In this document: piece after piece, positions 34,438-42,085 of the stretch
Layout: each line of letters starts with the position of its first letter
How positions within the stretch are numbered: position 1 is the stretch's first letter
Assembly: GCA_963715025.1 (NCBI GenBank)
Contig: CAVQQQ010000001.1
Coordinates: 487,195 to 551,194, forward strand
Direction: 5' to 3'
Length of the DNA: 64,000 nt
Source of the DNA: DASSJT01 sp963715025
GTDB taxonomy: Bacteria > Actinomycetota > Actinomycetes > Actinomycetales > Dermatophilaceae
Translations under genes and position numbers: made by a program
Notes under the pieces: model-generated
Told to the model about the DNA's origin: nothing
Database searches by the model: none
Seen by the model: the letters and a program-made list of their open reading frames with translations, nothing else

Positions 34438-35031
34438 TCAGCTCTTGCCCGCCGCAGCCTTCGCAGCCGCCTTGGCGGCCTGCTTGAACTCGCGCACCTT
34501 CTGCAGCGAGGTCTCGTCGACGACGTCGGCCACCGAGCGGTAGGACCCCTCCTCGGCATAGGGCCCGATGGCCTCGCGCCAGCCCTCGGGGCGCACGCCG
34601 AGCTGCTTGCCCAGAAGGGCCGCGAAGATCCGGGCCTTCTGGTCGCCGAATCCGGGCAGGGCGCGCAGGCGGGCCAGAAGGTTGAGCGGGTCGGTCGCCT
34701 CGGTCCAGATCCGCTCGGGGGCGCCGGTGTAGTCGGTCACGACGACCTGGGCCAGCTGCTGCACCCGACCGGCCATGGAGCGGCCGTAGCGGTGGATGGC
34801 GGGAGGGGTGGCGCACAGGTCGGCGAAGGCCCCCGGGTCGGCGGCGGCGATGCGCGCGGGGTCGAGGCTGCCGAAGCGGTCGAGGATCTTGGCCGGCCCT
34901 CTGAAGGCGTGCTCCATGGGGAACTGCTGGTCGAGCAGCATGCCCACGAGGAGCGCGAACGGACTCTCGCTCAGAACCTGGTCGGCGTGCGGGTCCTGGG
35001 CAATCGTGAGCGCGGGCATCGGCGTGGCCAT
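34438..35031 (-). CDS. HhH-GPD base-excision repair protein
   Basis: A 197-residue DNA glycosylase-like protein. The N-terminal half has the helical fold (SPFALLVGMLLDQQFPMEHAFRGP), and the helix-hairpin-helix is LRALPGFGDQKARIFAALLGKQ. The last 20 residues are Lys/Ala-rich (KQAAKAAAKAAAGKS), a likely DNA-contacting tail. This short type lacks an iron-sulfur cluster. Damage specificity not predictable. Co-transcribed with the small zinc-ribbon gene. Confidence 0.85.
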   Translation of the reverse strand: MATPMPALTIAQDPHADQVLSESPFALLVGMLLDQQFPMEHAFRGPAKILDRFGSLDPARIAAADPGAFADLCATPPAIHRYGRSMAGRVQQLAQVVVTDYTGAPERIWTEATDPLNLLARLRALPGFGDQKARIFAALLGKQLGVRPEGWREAIGPYAEEGSYRSVADVVDETSLQKVREFKQAAKAAAKAAAGKS

Positions 35032-35056
35032 GGACCCACCGTAGCCAAAGTCGGGA

Positions 35057-35098
35057 CCGGAGGGTCGCCCATGAGTACCTCGAACGACGACCCTCCGG
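35057..35098 (-). terminator. Hairpin after the alcohol dehydrogenase
   Basis: CCGGAGGGTCG (35057-35067) pairs perfectly with CGACCCTCCGG (35088-35098), an 11-bp stem with a 20-nt loop. It lies between the minus-strand dehydrogenase and the HhH-GPD gene, so it would separate their transcripts. The loop is long for a terminator; confidence moderate. Confidence 0.5.
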
Positions 35099-35160
35099 CT
35101 GAACCGGTCGCCTGATGTCGGGCGCCGGACAACTGCCGACTGACGGCTGCGCTCTGACGG

Positions 35161-36216
35161 CTACCGCCTGATGACCACCTTGAGCGCCTTGGTCTCGGCG
35201 GCTCGGCCGAAGGTGTCGTAGGCGTCCATGATCTGGTCGAAGGTGAAGTCGTGGGTGGCGAACTTCTCGGCGGCGAGCTTGTGCTGCGCCACGAGCTTCA
35301 GCAGCATCGGCGTGGTTGACGTGCTGACCAGACCCATGGTGATCGACAGGTCCATGATCCACAGGTCCTGCAGCGCCAGCTCGACCGGAGAGCCGTGCAC
35401 GCCCACGTTGGCGACCGACCCGCCCGGGCGAACGATCTTGGTGCAGGCCTCGAACGTCGCGGGCACGCCCACGGCCTCGATCGCCACGTCGACGCCCAGC
35501 CCATCGGTCATCGCCCGCACCTGGTCGGCCCAGTCGTCCTTGCCGCTGTTGACGGCGTCAGTCGCCCCAAAGGCCTTGGCCTGCTCGAGCCGGTTGTTGT
35601 CCAGGTCCAGCGCGATGATCCGAGCGGCGCCGTACAGGTTCGCCGTCATCATCGCGGCGAGACCGACCGGCCCGGCCCCGACAACGGCGACCACGTCGCC
35701 GGGCTTCACGCTTCCGTAGCGCACGCCGATCTCGAAGCCTGTGGGCAGGATGTCGGAGAGCATCACCGCGGCCTCGTCGCTGACCCCCTCAGGCACCTTG
35801 TAGACCGAGTTGTCGGCGAACGGAACGCGCACGAGCTCTGCCTGAGTGCCGTCGATGAGGTGTCCGAAGATCCAGCCGATCCCGCTCGCGCCCTCGTCAG
35901 CGAGGCAGTGCGCGTAGAGGCCCTGGTGGCAGTAGGAACAGGCTCCGCAGGCGCTGATGCACGAGATGATCACCCGGTCGCCGACTGCGACGCTGGACAC
36001 AGATGCGCCCACCTCGGTCACGGTGCCGACGCCCTCGTGACCGAGGATGCGCCCGTCCGTGACCGCAGGGACGTCGCCCTTGAGGATGTGCAGGTCAGTG
36101 CCGCAGATCGTCGTGGTCTCGACCCGCACGATCACATCGGTCGGTTCGACGATCTTCGGGTCTGGGACCTCCTCCCACGCCTTCTTGCCGGGGCCGTGGT
36201 AGACGAGTGCCTTCAT
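35161..36216 (-). CDS. Zinc-dependent alcohol dehydrogenase family protein
   Basis: 351 residues of the medium-chain dehydrogenase family. Catalytic zinc site ICGTDLHILKG and GRILGHEGVG, structural zinc cysteines ACGACSYCHQGLYAHC (four Cys), and NAD-binding VVAVVGAGPVGLAAM with Asp at the end of the second strand (IALDLDNNR), which favours NAD over NADP. Ends KALKVVIRR. GGGAAGG precedes the ATG. Substrate unknown: threonine-, formaldehyde- and secondary-alcohol-type relatives share these motifs. Confidence 0.92.
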   Translation of the reverse strand: MKALVYHGPGKKAWEEVPDPKIVEPTDVIVRVETTTICGTDLHILKGDVPAVTDGRILGHEGVGTVTEVGASVSSVAVGDRVIISCISACGACSYCHQGLYAHCLADEGASGIGWIFGHLIDGTQAELVRVPFADNSVYKVPEGVSDEAAVMLSDILPTGFEIGVRYGSVKPGDVVAVVGAGPVGLAAMMTANLYGAARIIALDLDNNRLEQAKAFGATDAVNSGKDDWADQVRAMTDGLGVDVAIEAVGVPATFEACTKIVRPGGSVANVGVHGSPVELALQDLWIMDLSITMGLVSTSTTPMLLKLVAQHKLAAEKFATHDFTFDQIMDAYDTFGRAAETKALKVVIRR

Positions 36217-36350
36217 GAGTGCCTTCCCTTTCGTCGAAACGTCCCAGCCAGAGCTCAGGCGTGGGAGAAACCACAGCCGAGTGTTGTGTCCATGGGAGGC
36301 GATCGGCAGGGCCTAACGTCCCGCCCGGGGCCCCGGATGCGGCCCTGGGA

Positions 36351-37205
36351 TCACTCTGAGGGCGTCGTCGCGATGAAGTCCCGCAGCACGTCGGCGAAGC
36401 GGTCCGGCTGGTCGAGGTGCGGGAAGTGACCGGCCCCTTCGAACAACTCGACCCGGGAATCGGGGATCGACTCGTGAGCGCGGATCGCGTGCCATGCCGG
36501 GATCATGCGGTCCCGGGAACCCCACACGATCAGGGTCGGGATCGGCGGTGCGTCGGGAAAGTAGTCATGGGCACTGATCGTCTGGCCCCCGGGGTCGATG
36601 ACAGCGCGGGTGGTGGCCAGAAAAGCCCGCCGGCTCTCGCCGTCGCCGAGGGAGGTGAAGCCCTGCCAGATCGCGGTGATGTCCGAGCCCGGCTTCCACC
36701 CAGCCTTGGACATGACGCGCCCGGCGGTCTCGGCGCGCGCGGTGAGCCACCGTGAGGCGACGAGAGGCAGTACCCATTCGGCCCCGGGCAGGGTCACGGA
36801 GCGTAGGACCGGGTTCACCTCCCTGCCCAGCCCGCCGCTCGCGACGAGCACCAGTCGGTCGACTCGCTCGGGGAACAGGTAGTAGAACTCCATCGCTATC
36901 CCCCCGCCGAGGGAGTGCCCCACGAGAGTGACCCGCGCGATGCCGAGCCGGTCCAGCAGGTCGCGCATGGTCGCCGCGTGGGAGCCGAGGGAGTAGTCGC
37001 CCACCGGCTTCGCAGACTGCCCATGCCCGAAGAGATCCGGCACGATCACGCGGTGGTTGTCATCGATGCGGCCGATGAGGTGGGCCCAATTGCGGTGCGA
37101 GCCAAGAATTCCGTGGATGAAGAGGACCACCGGGCCCGTGCCACTGTCCAGGTAGGACAACTGGTGGCCGCGCAGAGTCATCGTTCGAGGAGTCATGCGC
37201 TCCAT
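36351..37205 (-). CDS. Alpha/beta-fold hydrolase
   Basis: 284 residues from ATG 37205 (AGGAG 6 nt upstream; ATG 37211 is too close to it). The fold shows FIHGILGSHRNWAHL (oxyanion loop), VGHSLGGGIAMEF (nucleophile Ser), IVWGSRDRMIP (acid Asp) and GAGHFPHLDQP (His). A complete triad implies activity on an ester, epoxide or C-C substrate. Stands alone between the dehydrogenase and the SDR, the latter divergent. Confidence 0.9.
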   Translation of the reverse strand: MERMTPRTMTLRGHQLSYLDSGTGPVVLFIHGILGSHRNWAHLIGRIDDNHRVIVPDLFGHGQSAKPVGDYSLGSHAATMRDLLDRLGIARVTLVGHSLGGGIAMEFYYLFPERVDRLVLVASGGLGREVNPVLRSVTLPGAEWVLPLVASRWLTARAETAGRVMSKAGWKPGSDITAIWQGFTSLGDGESRRAFLATTRAVIDPGGQTISAHDYFPDAPPIPTLIVWGSRDRMIPAWHAIRAHESIPDSRVELFEGAGHFPHLDQPDRFADVLRDFIATTPSE

Positions 37206-37418
37206 GAACATCTCCTCTGCCGTCCTTGCAGGGTCCACTAAACCGCAACCTACCCGGACGCTTGCCGGCGACCCACAGGGGCGTGGCGTACGCCACGGTT
37301 GCCACCCAGGGTTCGAATCGACGTTTGACCACCTGGCTGGGCATCAGACCCAGCGGCATACCGTCGGGTGGGACCTTAGCCTCTGCGCTGCCGTGGGGTG
37401 CGCTCCTAGCGTGCCCGT

Positions 37419-38291
37419 GTGACTTATGGCCTGGGGACTAGTTCGGTCGTGCAGCTTGGACGGACCAGGCGGCCGCGGGTCGAGGAGTGGCACGGCGCCC
37501 ACGTCGTGGTGACCGGAGGGTCGAGCGGCATCGGGCGCGCGTTCGTACGCCAGGTGACCGCGCGAGGGGCACGCGTCTCGGTGCTCGCCCTTCCGGACGA
37601 CGACCTCGAAGAGACCGCCACTGAGCTGGACGGCGCGGGTGCGGCCTACCAGGTCGCAGGGCTCGACGTGACCGATCCTGCGGCCGTGGGTGCCGCTGTG
37701 AGCCGGGTCGCTGCTTCGCTCGGGCCGTGCGACGTGCTGTTGACCTGCGCGGGCATCGCGCACCCCGGGTACTTCGAGGAGCTCGACGATGCGATCTTCC
37801 GGCGCACCATGGAGATCGACTACTTCGGCACTCTCTACGCGATGCGCGCCGTCATTCCGGCCATGAGGGAGCGGGGCAGCGGGAGCGTGGTTGGCATCTC
37901 GTCGACGGCCGGGCTGGTCGGTGTCTTCGGATACTCGGCGTACTCGCCCCCGAAGTTCGCTGTCCGCGGACTTCTCGAGGTGTTGCGAATGGAGCTGCGT
38001 CCGATGGGCATCCACGTCGGCTGCGTCTGCCCCCCGGACACCGACACCCCCCAGCTCGCCTACGAGAACCGGTACAAGCCGGCCGAGACCTTCGCCATCT
38101 CTGGAGCGATCAAGCCGTTCAGCCCCGCGCGGGTAGCCGCCAGCATCGTGGAGGGCATGGAGCACGGGCGCTTCCTGATCACCCCCGACTGGCAGACCAA
38201 GGTTGTGGCACGAACGTCAGGCCTCCTGCGCGGGCCGTGGTTCGCCTATTTCGACGGCCGCGTGCGCAAGTCACGGCAGCAGCCCCGCTAG
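37419..38291 (+). CDS. Short-chain dehydrogenase, 3-ketosphinganine-reductase-like
   Basis: 290 residues if GTG 37419 is the start; GTG 37449 is an alternative with GGGGA upstream. Classical SDR: TGGSSGIGRAF, catalytic Ser in GISSTAG, YSAYSPPKFA (YxxxK), and after it CPPDTDTPQL. The PPDTDTP segment, with RGLLEVLRMELRPMGI before it, is the signature I associate with 3-dehydrosphinganine (3-ketodihydrosphingosine) reductases. No serine palmitoyltransferase-like gene is in the window, so the sphingolipid link is only by motif. Convergent with the next gene, 10 bp apart. Confidence 0.82.
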   Translation: MTYGLGTSSVVQLGRTRRPRVEEWHGAHVVVTGGSSGIGRAFVRQVTARGARVSVLALPDDDLEETATELDGAGAAYQVAGLDVTDPAAVGAAVSRVAASLGPCDVLLTCAGIAHPGYFEELDDAIFRRTMEIDYFGTLYAMRAVIPAMRERGSGSVVGISSTAGLVGVFGYSAYSPPKFAVRGLLEVLRMELRPMGIHVGCVCPPDTDTPQLAYENRYKPAETFAISGAIKPFSPARVAASIVEGMEHGRFLITPDWQTKVVARTSGLLRGPWFAYFDGRVRKSRQQPR

Positions 38292-38301
38292 TCGCTGTGG
38301 G

Positions 38302-38700
38302 TCAGGCGACCCGCGCGCCGAGGTATGCCGTGACGATGCCGCCGAGGGCGAGCGACCAGGCGACGATGACCGTCTCGGCCCACATCGGTCCCGAGCCCGG
38401 CAACAGCCGAAACAGCCCGTTCTGGACGTTGAAGGTCAGGTCCATGAGGCCGAGAAAGATCAGCGCGCTGCCTGCCAGGAGCCCAAAGACGTCACCGTAG
38501 CCACTTCCGGTGAACAGGCCCACGGCTGCGACCAGCGAGCAGGCAGCCATCCAAGCGTCGGCCACGGGGAATGCGCGCTCGAACCTCAGGTACCACTCCT
38601 CCTCCACCACCTGGACGGTCCCCCGCAGAAAGAAGTCGAGCCAGTAGGCCACCGTCACAACACCGGTGACGACGAGCAGGACTCCGAGCACTGTGTCCAT
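38302..38700 (-). CDS. Four-helix membrane protein of unknown function
   Basis: 132 residues with four predicted membrane helices (about 3-22, 50-70, 72-95 and 108-128) and a polar loop VVEEEWYLRFERAFP between the first two. No family recognised. It starts one base after the E1-beta stop on the same strand and may be in the operon with the E1 genes. Confidence 0.7.
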   Translation of the reverse strand: MDTVLGVLLVVTGVVTVAYWLDFFLRGTVQVVEEEWYLRFERAFPVADAWMAACSLVAAVGLFTGSGYGDVFGLLAGSALIFLGLMDLTFNVQNGLFRLLPGSGPMWAETVIVAWSLALGGIVTAYLGARVA

Positions 38701-38701
38701 G

Positions 38702-39734
38702 TCACACTCCCTTCTCGACAGCGTCAGCCGTCAGCATCCGGCCCGCTGCGCAGATGCGCTCGACGTTGGGCAGCACCGCCGCCTCGAGTGCCCGCGCGTA
38801 CGGAATCGTCTCCTCGGTCGTGACCCTGGCGTACGCAGCCGCTGTCTGCTCTTCGGCGAGCAGCGCGGCCACCTCGCCGGAGAGGCCGCCCCGGGTGTAG
38901 TCCTCGTCGACGACCAGCACCCGCCCGGTCCGCCGGGCCAGTCCGGCGATCGCATCGCGGTCCAGGGGCGCCACGCTGCGCAGGTCGAGGACGGCCGTCG
39001 AGATCCCGTCATGGGCGAGGCGCTCGGCGGCCTCGAGGCAGCGATGGACGCCGACGCCGAGCGAGACCATCGCGATGTCGGTGCCGTCACGACGCAGGGC
39101 AGCCTCGCCCAAACGGCACCGTCTCGGGAGGGTCCGCGACCTCGCCCTGCGCCCCGGCGATCGGCACGTCGAAATGGACCGAGTCCCGGCTGGTGCCGCC
39201 CACGTAGTCCAGCCACTGCTCGGACAGCAGCTTGTGCTCGAGGAAGACGACCGGGCCAGGGTGGTCGATGGCAGCCAGCATCAGACCGGCCGCGTCTGCT
39301 GGTGTGGAGGGAACGACGACGGACAGACCGGGTATGCCGGCGAGTAGCCCCCAGAGCGCCTGCTCGTGCTGCCCGGCGTCGCCGTAGCCTCCTCCGCAGG
39401 CTGCTCGAACGACCATCGGGGCCTGCCACCGGCCGCCGCTGAAGGCCTCGACCTTGGCGGCGTGGTTGAGCAGCTGGTCAAGAGCGACCCCGATGAAGTC
39501 CACGAACATGATCTCGACGACCGGGCGGAGACCCGCCATCGCGCTGCCGAGCGCGGCACCCAAGAGGGCGGACTCGCTGACCGGACTGTCGAGAACCCGG
39601 TCGCCGCCGAAGCGGACGTACGCTTCCTTGCGCAGCAGACGCACGTCCTCCCCCAGCACGACCACTCTCGGGTCCTTCGCCATCGCGACGGCGATGGCGT
39701 GCTCGATGGCAGCGCTGAAGGTCGTGCTAGGCAC
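38702..39734 (-). pseudogene. E1-beta subunit of a 2-oxoacid/acetoin dehydrogenase, frameshifted
   Basis: Transketolase-like beta subunit. The first frame (ATG 39734) runs through VVLGEDVRLL, SPVSESALLGAALGSAMAGLRPV, GGGYGDAGQHEQ and ends early after ETVPFGRGCPAS. The second frame continues with GEAALRRDGTDIAMVSLGVGVHRCLEAAERL and the C-terminal domain. One extra base in the TTTGGG run at about 39108-39113 joins both into a normal-length subunit of about 340 residues. Start overlaps the alpha gene by 8 bp. As for the other two breaks in this window, real decay and assembly error both fit. Confidence 0.82.
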
Positions 39735-40758
39735 CGCTCGCCACCCCGCTCATCGCCACACGAACGGCCTGGGCGACCTCGTCCCGCGCCTGCTGCTCGA
39801 GTTCCGGTCCGGTGCGACCGGGCAGCCTGCCTGCCGCCTTCCGCATCGGATCCCGGCTCCTGGATCGATCCACAGCGGCCGTTGCGGCCCGCCGGCTGAT
39901 CACGAGCAGGGCACCGATCCGGTCGGTGAGGGGCGCGCCCGGCTCCGCGCGAACCGGGCCGAGCAGGGGTCGCAGCTGGTCGGTGAGCTCCCTGAGGGCC
40001 GTGGTCAGCCGGACGAGCGGGTCGCCGAGGAAATGGCCCTCGAGCCGGGCACACCGGGCGAGGAGAACCGAGGGACCGCCTCCGGTTCTCGCCCGCGCCA
40101 CGGCACGGCGCGCGGCTCGGTCGACCTTCTCCACGTCGGTCCCGTCGACCCGGACAACCGGCATCCCGAATGCGCCCAGCCTGCGCCGCAGGCCGCCGCC
40201 CGTCAGGGCCGCAGACCGCGTGGTCACCGCCCACCGGTTGTCCTTGCACACGAAGACGACGGGCAGCCCCCAGGCCGTGGCAAGGTTCAGGGACTCCATG
40301 AGCATGCCCTCGTTGACCGCCCCGTCGCCGAAGAAGGCGACCGCCACCCGCCCGCGTTCCGCGTTGCGAGCGGCAAGGCCGAACCCGGTCGCGAGTGGTC
40401 CGGGCGCCCCGACAATGCCTGAGGCAGCCGCCAGGTGCGGCCGCGACATCAGGTGCATGTGTCCGCCCCGGCCCCTACACAGGCCATCCTGGGATCCGAG
40501 CATCTCGAGGAAGAGGGCGGTCAGGTCGACCCCGCGCGCGACCATGGGAGGAGTCGACCGGTAGTCGAGGGCCAGAGCGTCGCCGTCCTCCAGGTGCGTC
40601 ACGACGCCCGCGACCACCGCCTCCTCGCCCATGCCGAGGTGCATCTCTCCTGATATGAGGCCACGGCGCCAGAGCCCGCCCAGCGCTTGCTCGGTGCAGC
40701 GGATCCGGCACATCTGCAGGTAGAGCGCCTGCAGCCGCTCCGAACGGCTGGTGGGCAT
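39727..40758 (-). CDS. E1-alpha subunit, thiamine-PP-dependent dehydrogenase
   Basis: 343 residues from ATG 40758 (GGGAGG 5 nt upstream). Contains GEMHLGMGEEAVVAG, RGRGGHMHLM, the thiamine diphosphate motif FFGDGAVNEG...FVCKDN, and HFLGDP-type C-terminal loop. With the beta subunit it would decarboxylate pyruvate, branched-chain 2-oxo acids or acetoin and pass the acyl group to an E2. No E2 or E3 gene is in the window, so partners must be elsewhere. The unusual C-terminal 60 residues are Arg/Ala-rich. Confidence 0.88.
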   Translation of the reverse strand: MPTSRSERLQALYLQMCRIRCTEQALGGLWRRGLISGEMHLGMGEEAVVAGVVTHLEDGDALALDYRSTPPMVARGVDLTALFLEMLGSQDGLCRGRGGHMHLMSRPHLAAASGIVGAPGPLATGFGLAARNAERGRVAVAFFGDGAVNEGMLMESLNLATAWGLPVVFVCKDNRWAVTTRSAALTGGGLRRRLGAFGMPVVRVDGTDVEKVDRAARRAVARARTGGGPSVLLARCARLEGHFLGDPLVRLTTALRELTDQLRPLLGPVRAEPGAPLTDRIGALLVISRRAATAAVDRSRSRDPMRKAAGRLPGRTGPELEQQARDEVAQAVRVAMSGVASGA

Positions 40759-40898
40759 CTGTCCTCCCGTCGCGACGCAGACCAGCGTGCCGGGCAAATC
40801 GCGACCGGGCTAGGGCCTTAGGTCACCAGCAGGAGGTCGTGACGCCGCTCTCGCGGCCTTCGCCGACGGAACCTGCGCGCAACGTCCCCGGCATACCA

Positions 40899-40933
40899 GT
40901 GCCCCTGGTCCTCGTCGTGAGGGCCAGGGGCAC
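40899..40933 (-). terminator. Terminator hairpin after the small basic peptide gene
   Basis: GTGCCCCTGG (40899-40908) pairs with CCAGGGGCAC (40924-40933); an inner CCTC/GAGG extends the stem. It lies 21 bp past the stop of the 45-residue gene on the minus strand. A copy of the GGTATGCCG motif overlaps its distal side (40889-40897). Confidence 0.6.
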
Positions 40934-40954
40934 CGGGTGGTGCAGCGACCTGCG

Positions 40955-41092
40955 TCAGCGCTGCACGTGCAGGTAGCGCTGCAGGTTCTGCAGGTCCTGG
41001 ATCTGTCGCTCGTGCTCGCGCTGGCGGCGCTCCAGGTGCTGGTCGTGGACCTGATGTCGACGACGCAACTGGTGATTCCTTCTGCGGTACAT
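40955..41092 (-). CDS. Small Arg/Gln/His-rich protein
   Basis: A 45-residue reading frame starting at ATG 41092 with AAGGAG 7 nt before it, the best ribosome site in this neighbourhood. The product starts MYRRRNHQLRRR and continues with a Gln/Glu/His-rich helix (HERQIQDLQNLQRYLHVQR) that could be a short coiled coil. No Cys, no membrane segment. It is 61 bp downstream of whiB7 and followed by a terminator, so it may be the second gene of that transcript. No family recognised. Confidence 0.6.
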   Translation of the reverse strand: MYRRRNHQLRRRHQVHDQHLERRQREHERQIQDLQNLQRYLHVQR

Positions 41093-41153
41093 GGTGTGTC
41101 TCCTTGGAAAGTGTGCTGTTCATGTCGTTGGTGCCGGTGCTGCTGGACGAGTC

Positions 41154-41441
41154 CTATGCGGCAACCTGGTTCTTGCGCGGCCGCCCCCGCGGCCTCTTCC
41201 GCGCGACGATGACGCCCTGGACGAAGAGCTCGCCACCCCAGACCCCCCACGGCTCGGCGCGGTCGAGGGCGCCGGCCAGGCACTGCGCGATCGCAGGGCA
41301 GGTCCGGCAGAGCGCCTTGGCGAACTCCACGCCGTCAGGTGTCTCGGCGAACCACATCTCCGCGTCGTTCTCGTGGCACGGAATGCTCCCGCCGGTCAGG
41401 GCAGCCGCTTCGCTGCGGTCGATCAGCTCGGTCAACTGCAT
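41154..41441 (-). CDS. whiB7: WhiB7-type iron-sulfur transcriptional activator
   Basis: 95 residues from ATG 41441, AAGGAGGGG just upstream. Four iron-sulfur cysteines (22, 45, 48, 54; CxxC at 45-48), the EPWGVWGGE turn that contacts the primary sigma factor, and the C-terminal AT-hook RKRPRGRPRK. The AT-hook distinguishes WhiB7/WblC from other WhiB proteins. It activates intrinsic antibiotic-resistance genes together with the housekeeping sigma factor. Neighbour uvrD2 and the order match M. tuberculosis. The 5' leader is long and structured. Confidence 0.95.
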   Translation of the reverse strand: MQLTELIDRSEAAALTGGSIPCHENDAEMWFAETPDGVEFAKALCRTCPAIAQCLAGALDRAEPWGVWGGELFVQGVIVARKRPRGRPRKNQVAA

Positions 41442-41624
41442 CGGTATCCCCTCCTTGTCGTCCCCGCCCCGGTGGGAGCGGTGTTTCTCGCGGACGCCGG
41501 CAGTGGTGCCCGCCGTCGTCCTGGTGGTGTGTCGATGGCTGGTGCGGGTCGAGCTCGTGTTCATCAGGTGGCCTCGGGTCTGAATGTCTGTGTGTGGCGA
41601 TCTGGGTCGGGTCGGGCTGCGGCA

Positions 41625-41712
41625 CAAACAAAACGGCCGCGGATCCCGGTGTCGGGTTCCGCGGCCGTGGAGTGGGCCTGTCGGCGATGCCTAGACAGGT
41701 GGAGCTCCACGG
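41625..41712 (-). promoter_or_regulatory. Candidate transcription attenuator in the whiB7 leader
   Basis: On the minus strand a Rho-independent terminator is formed by 41658-41668 with 41633-41643 (11 bp), plus an inner CCCG/CGGG, followed by TTTTGTTTG. Just upstream, CCGTGGAG (41705-41712) can pair with CTCCACGG (41665-41672), and CCTGTC (41694-41699) with GACAGG (41677-41682). This second fold uses bases at the foot of the terminator, so the two are mutually exclusive. The 80-codon reading frame at 41691-41933 ends inside the second fold, as expected for ribosome-controlled readthrough. Confidence 0.65.
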
Positions 41713-41933
41713 TGCGGATACACGTCACCCTTGAACGGGACGGTGTCGATGACGTAGCCAAAACCGGCATCCGTGCGGTCGATGAGTCGGGCCGCGAGCT
41801 GACCGGCGGAGGGCACAGTCGTCCCCTGGATCCAGCCGCGGGTACCTGCGTGCACACGGGCGTTGGCGTGCATGCACACGGCAGCGGCACCGGCGGTCTG
41901 CTCGGTGCGGTGCGTCATGGTGATGCTCTCCAT
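41691..41933 (-). CDS. 80-residue reading frame in the whiB7 leader
   Basis: Starts at ATG 41933 (AGGAGG 10 nt upstream); ATG 41918 has GGAG 8 nt upstream. The product is soluble, begins with Thr/Ala-rich sequence and ends GYVIDTVPFKGDVYPHRG plus APPV. Stop TAG is followed within 25 nt by the terminator of the whiB7 leader. It may be a leader peptide whose translation sets whiB7 expression, or an ordinary small gene ending at a terminator. No family recognised. Confidence 0.6.
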   Translation of the reverse strand: MESITMTHRTEQTAGAAAVCMHANARVHAGTRGWIQGTTVPSAGQLAARLIDRTDAGFGYVIDTVPFKGDVYPHRGAPPV

Positions 41934-42007
41934 TTGGGGCCAACCTCCTCGTCCGGTGCTCGCAGTTCCCAGCCGGCCACCTGAGCCGCCGGGCTGAACG
42001 TTGAAAC

Positions 42008-42045
42008 AGGCTACGCGAGCGCGCGCGAGGCGTGCAACGGAATTA
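42008..42045 (-). promoter_or_regulatory. Candidate whiB7 promoter
   Basis: On the minus strand TTGCAC (42032-42037), an 18-bp spacer, then TAGCCT (42008-42013) resemble -35 and -10 boxes. An AT-rich word (TAATT, 42041-42045) stands 3 bp before the -35, the place where WhiB7 AT-hook sites occur at autoregulated promoters. A start near 42000 would give a leader of about 560 nt. Confidence 0.4.
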
Positions 42046-42085
42046 GCGCCACATTTCCCACATTTCTTGCCACCGAACCAGCCAT

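Noticed and set aside
35072..35116. A 14-codon peptide (MSTSNDDPPAEPVA) with GGAGGG before its ATG
   Set aside because: It lies in the loop and right arm of the hairpin between the dehydrogenase and HhH-GPD genes; too short to support without conservation.
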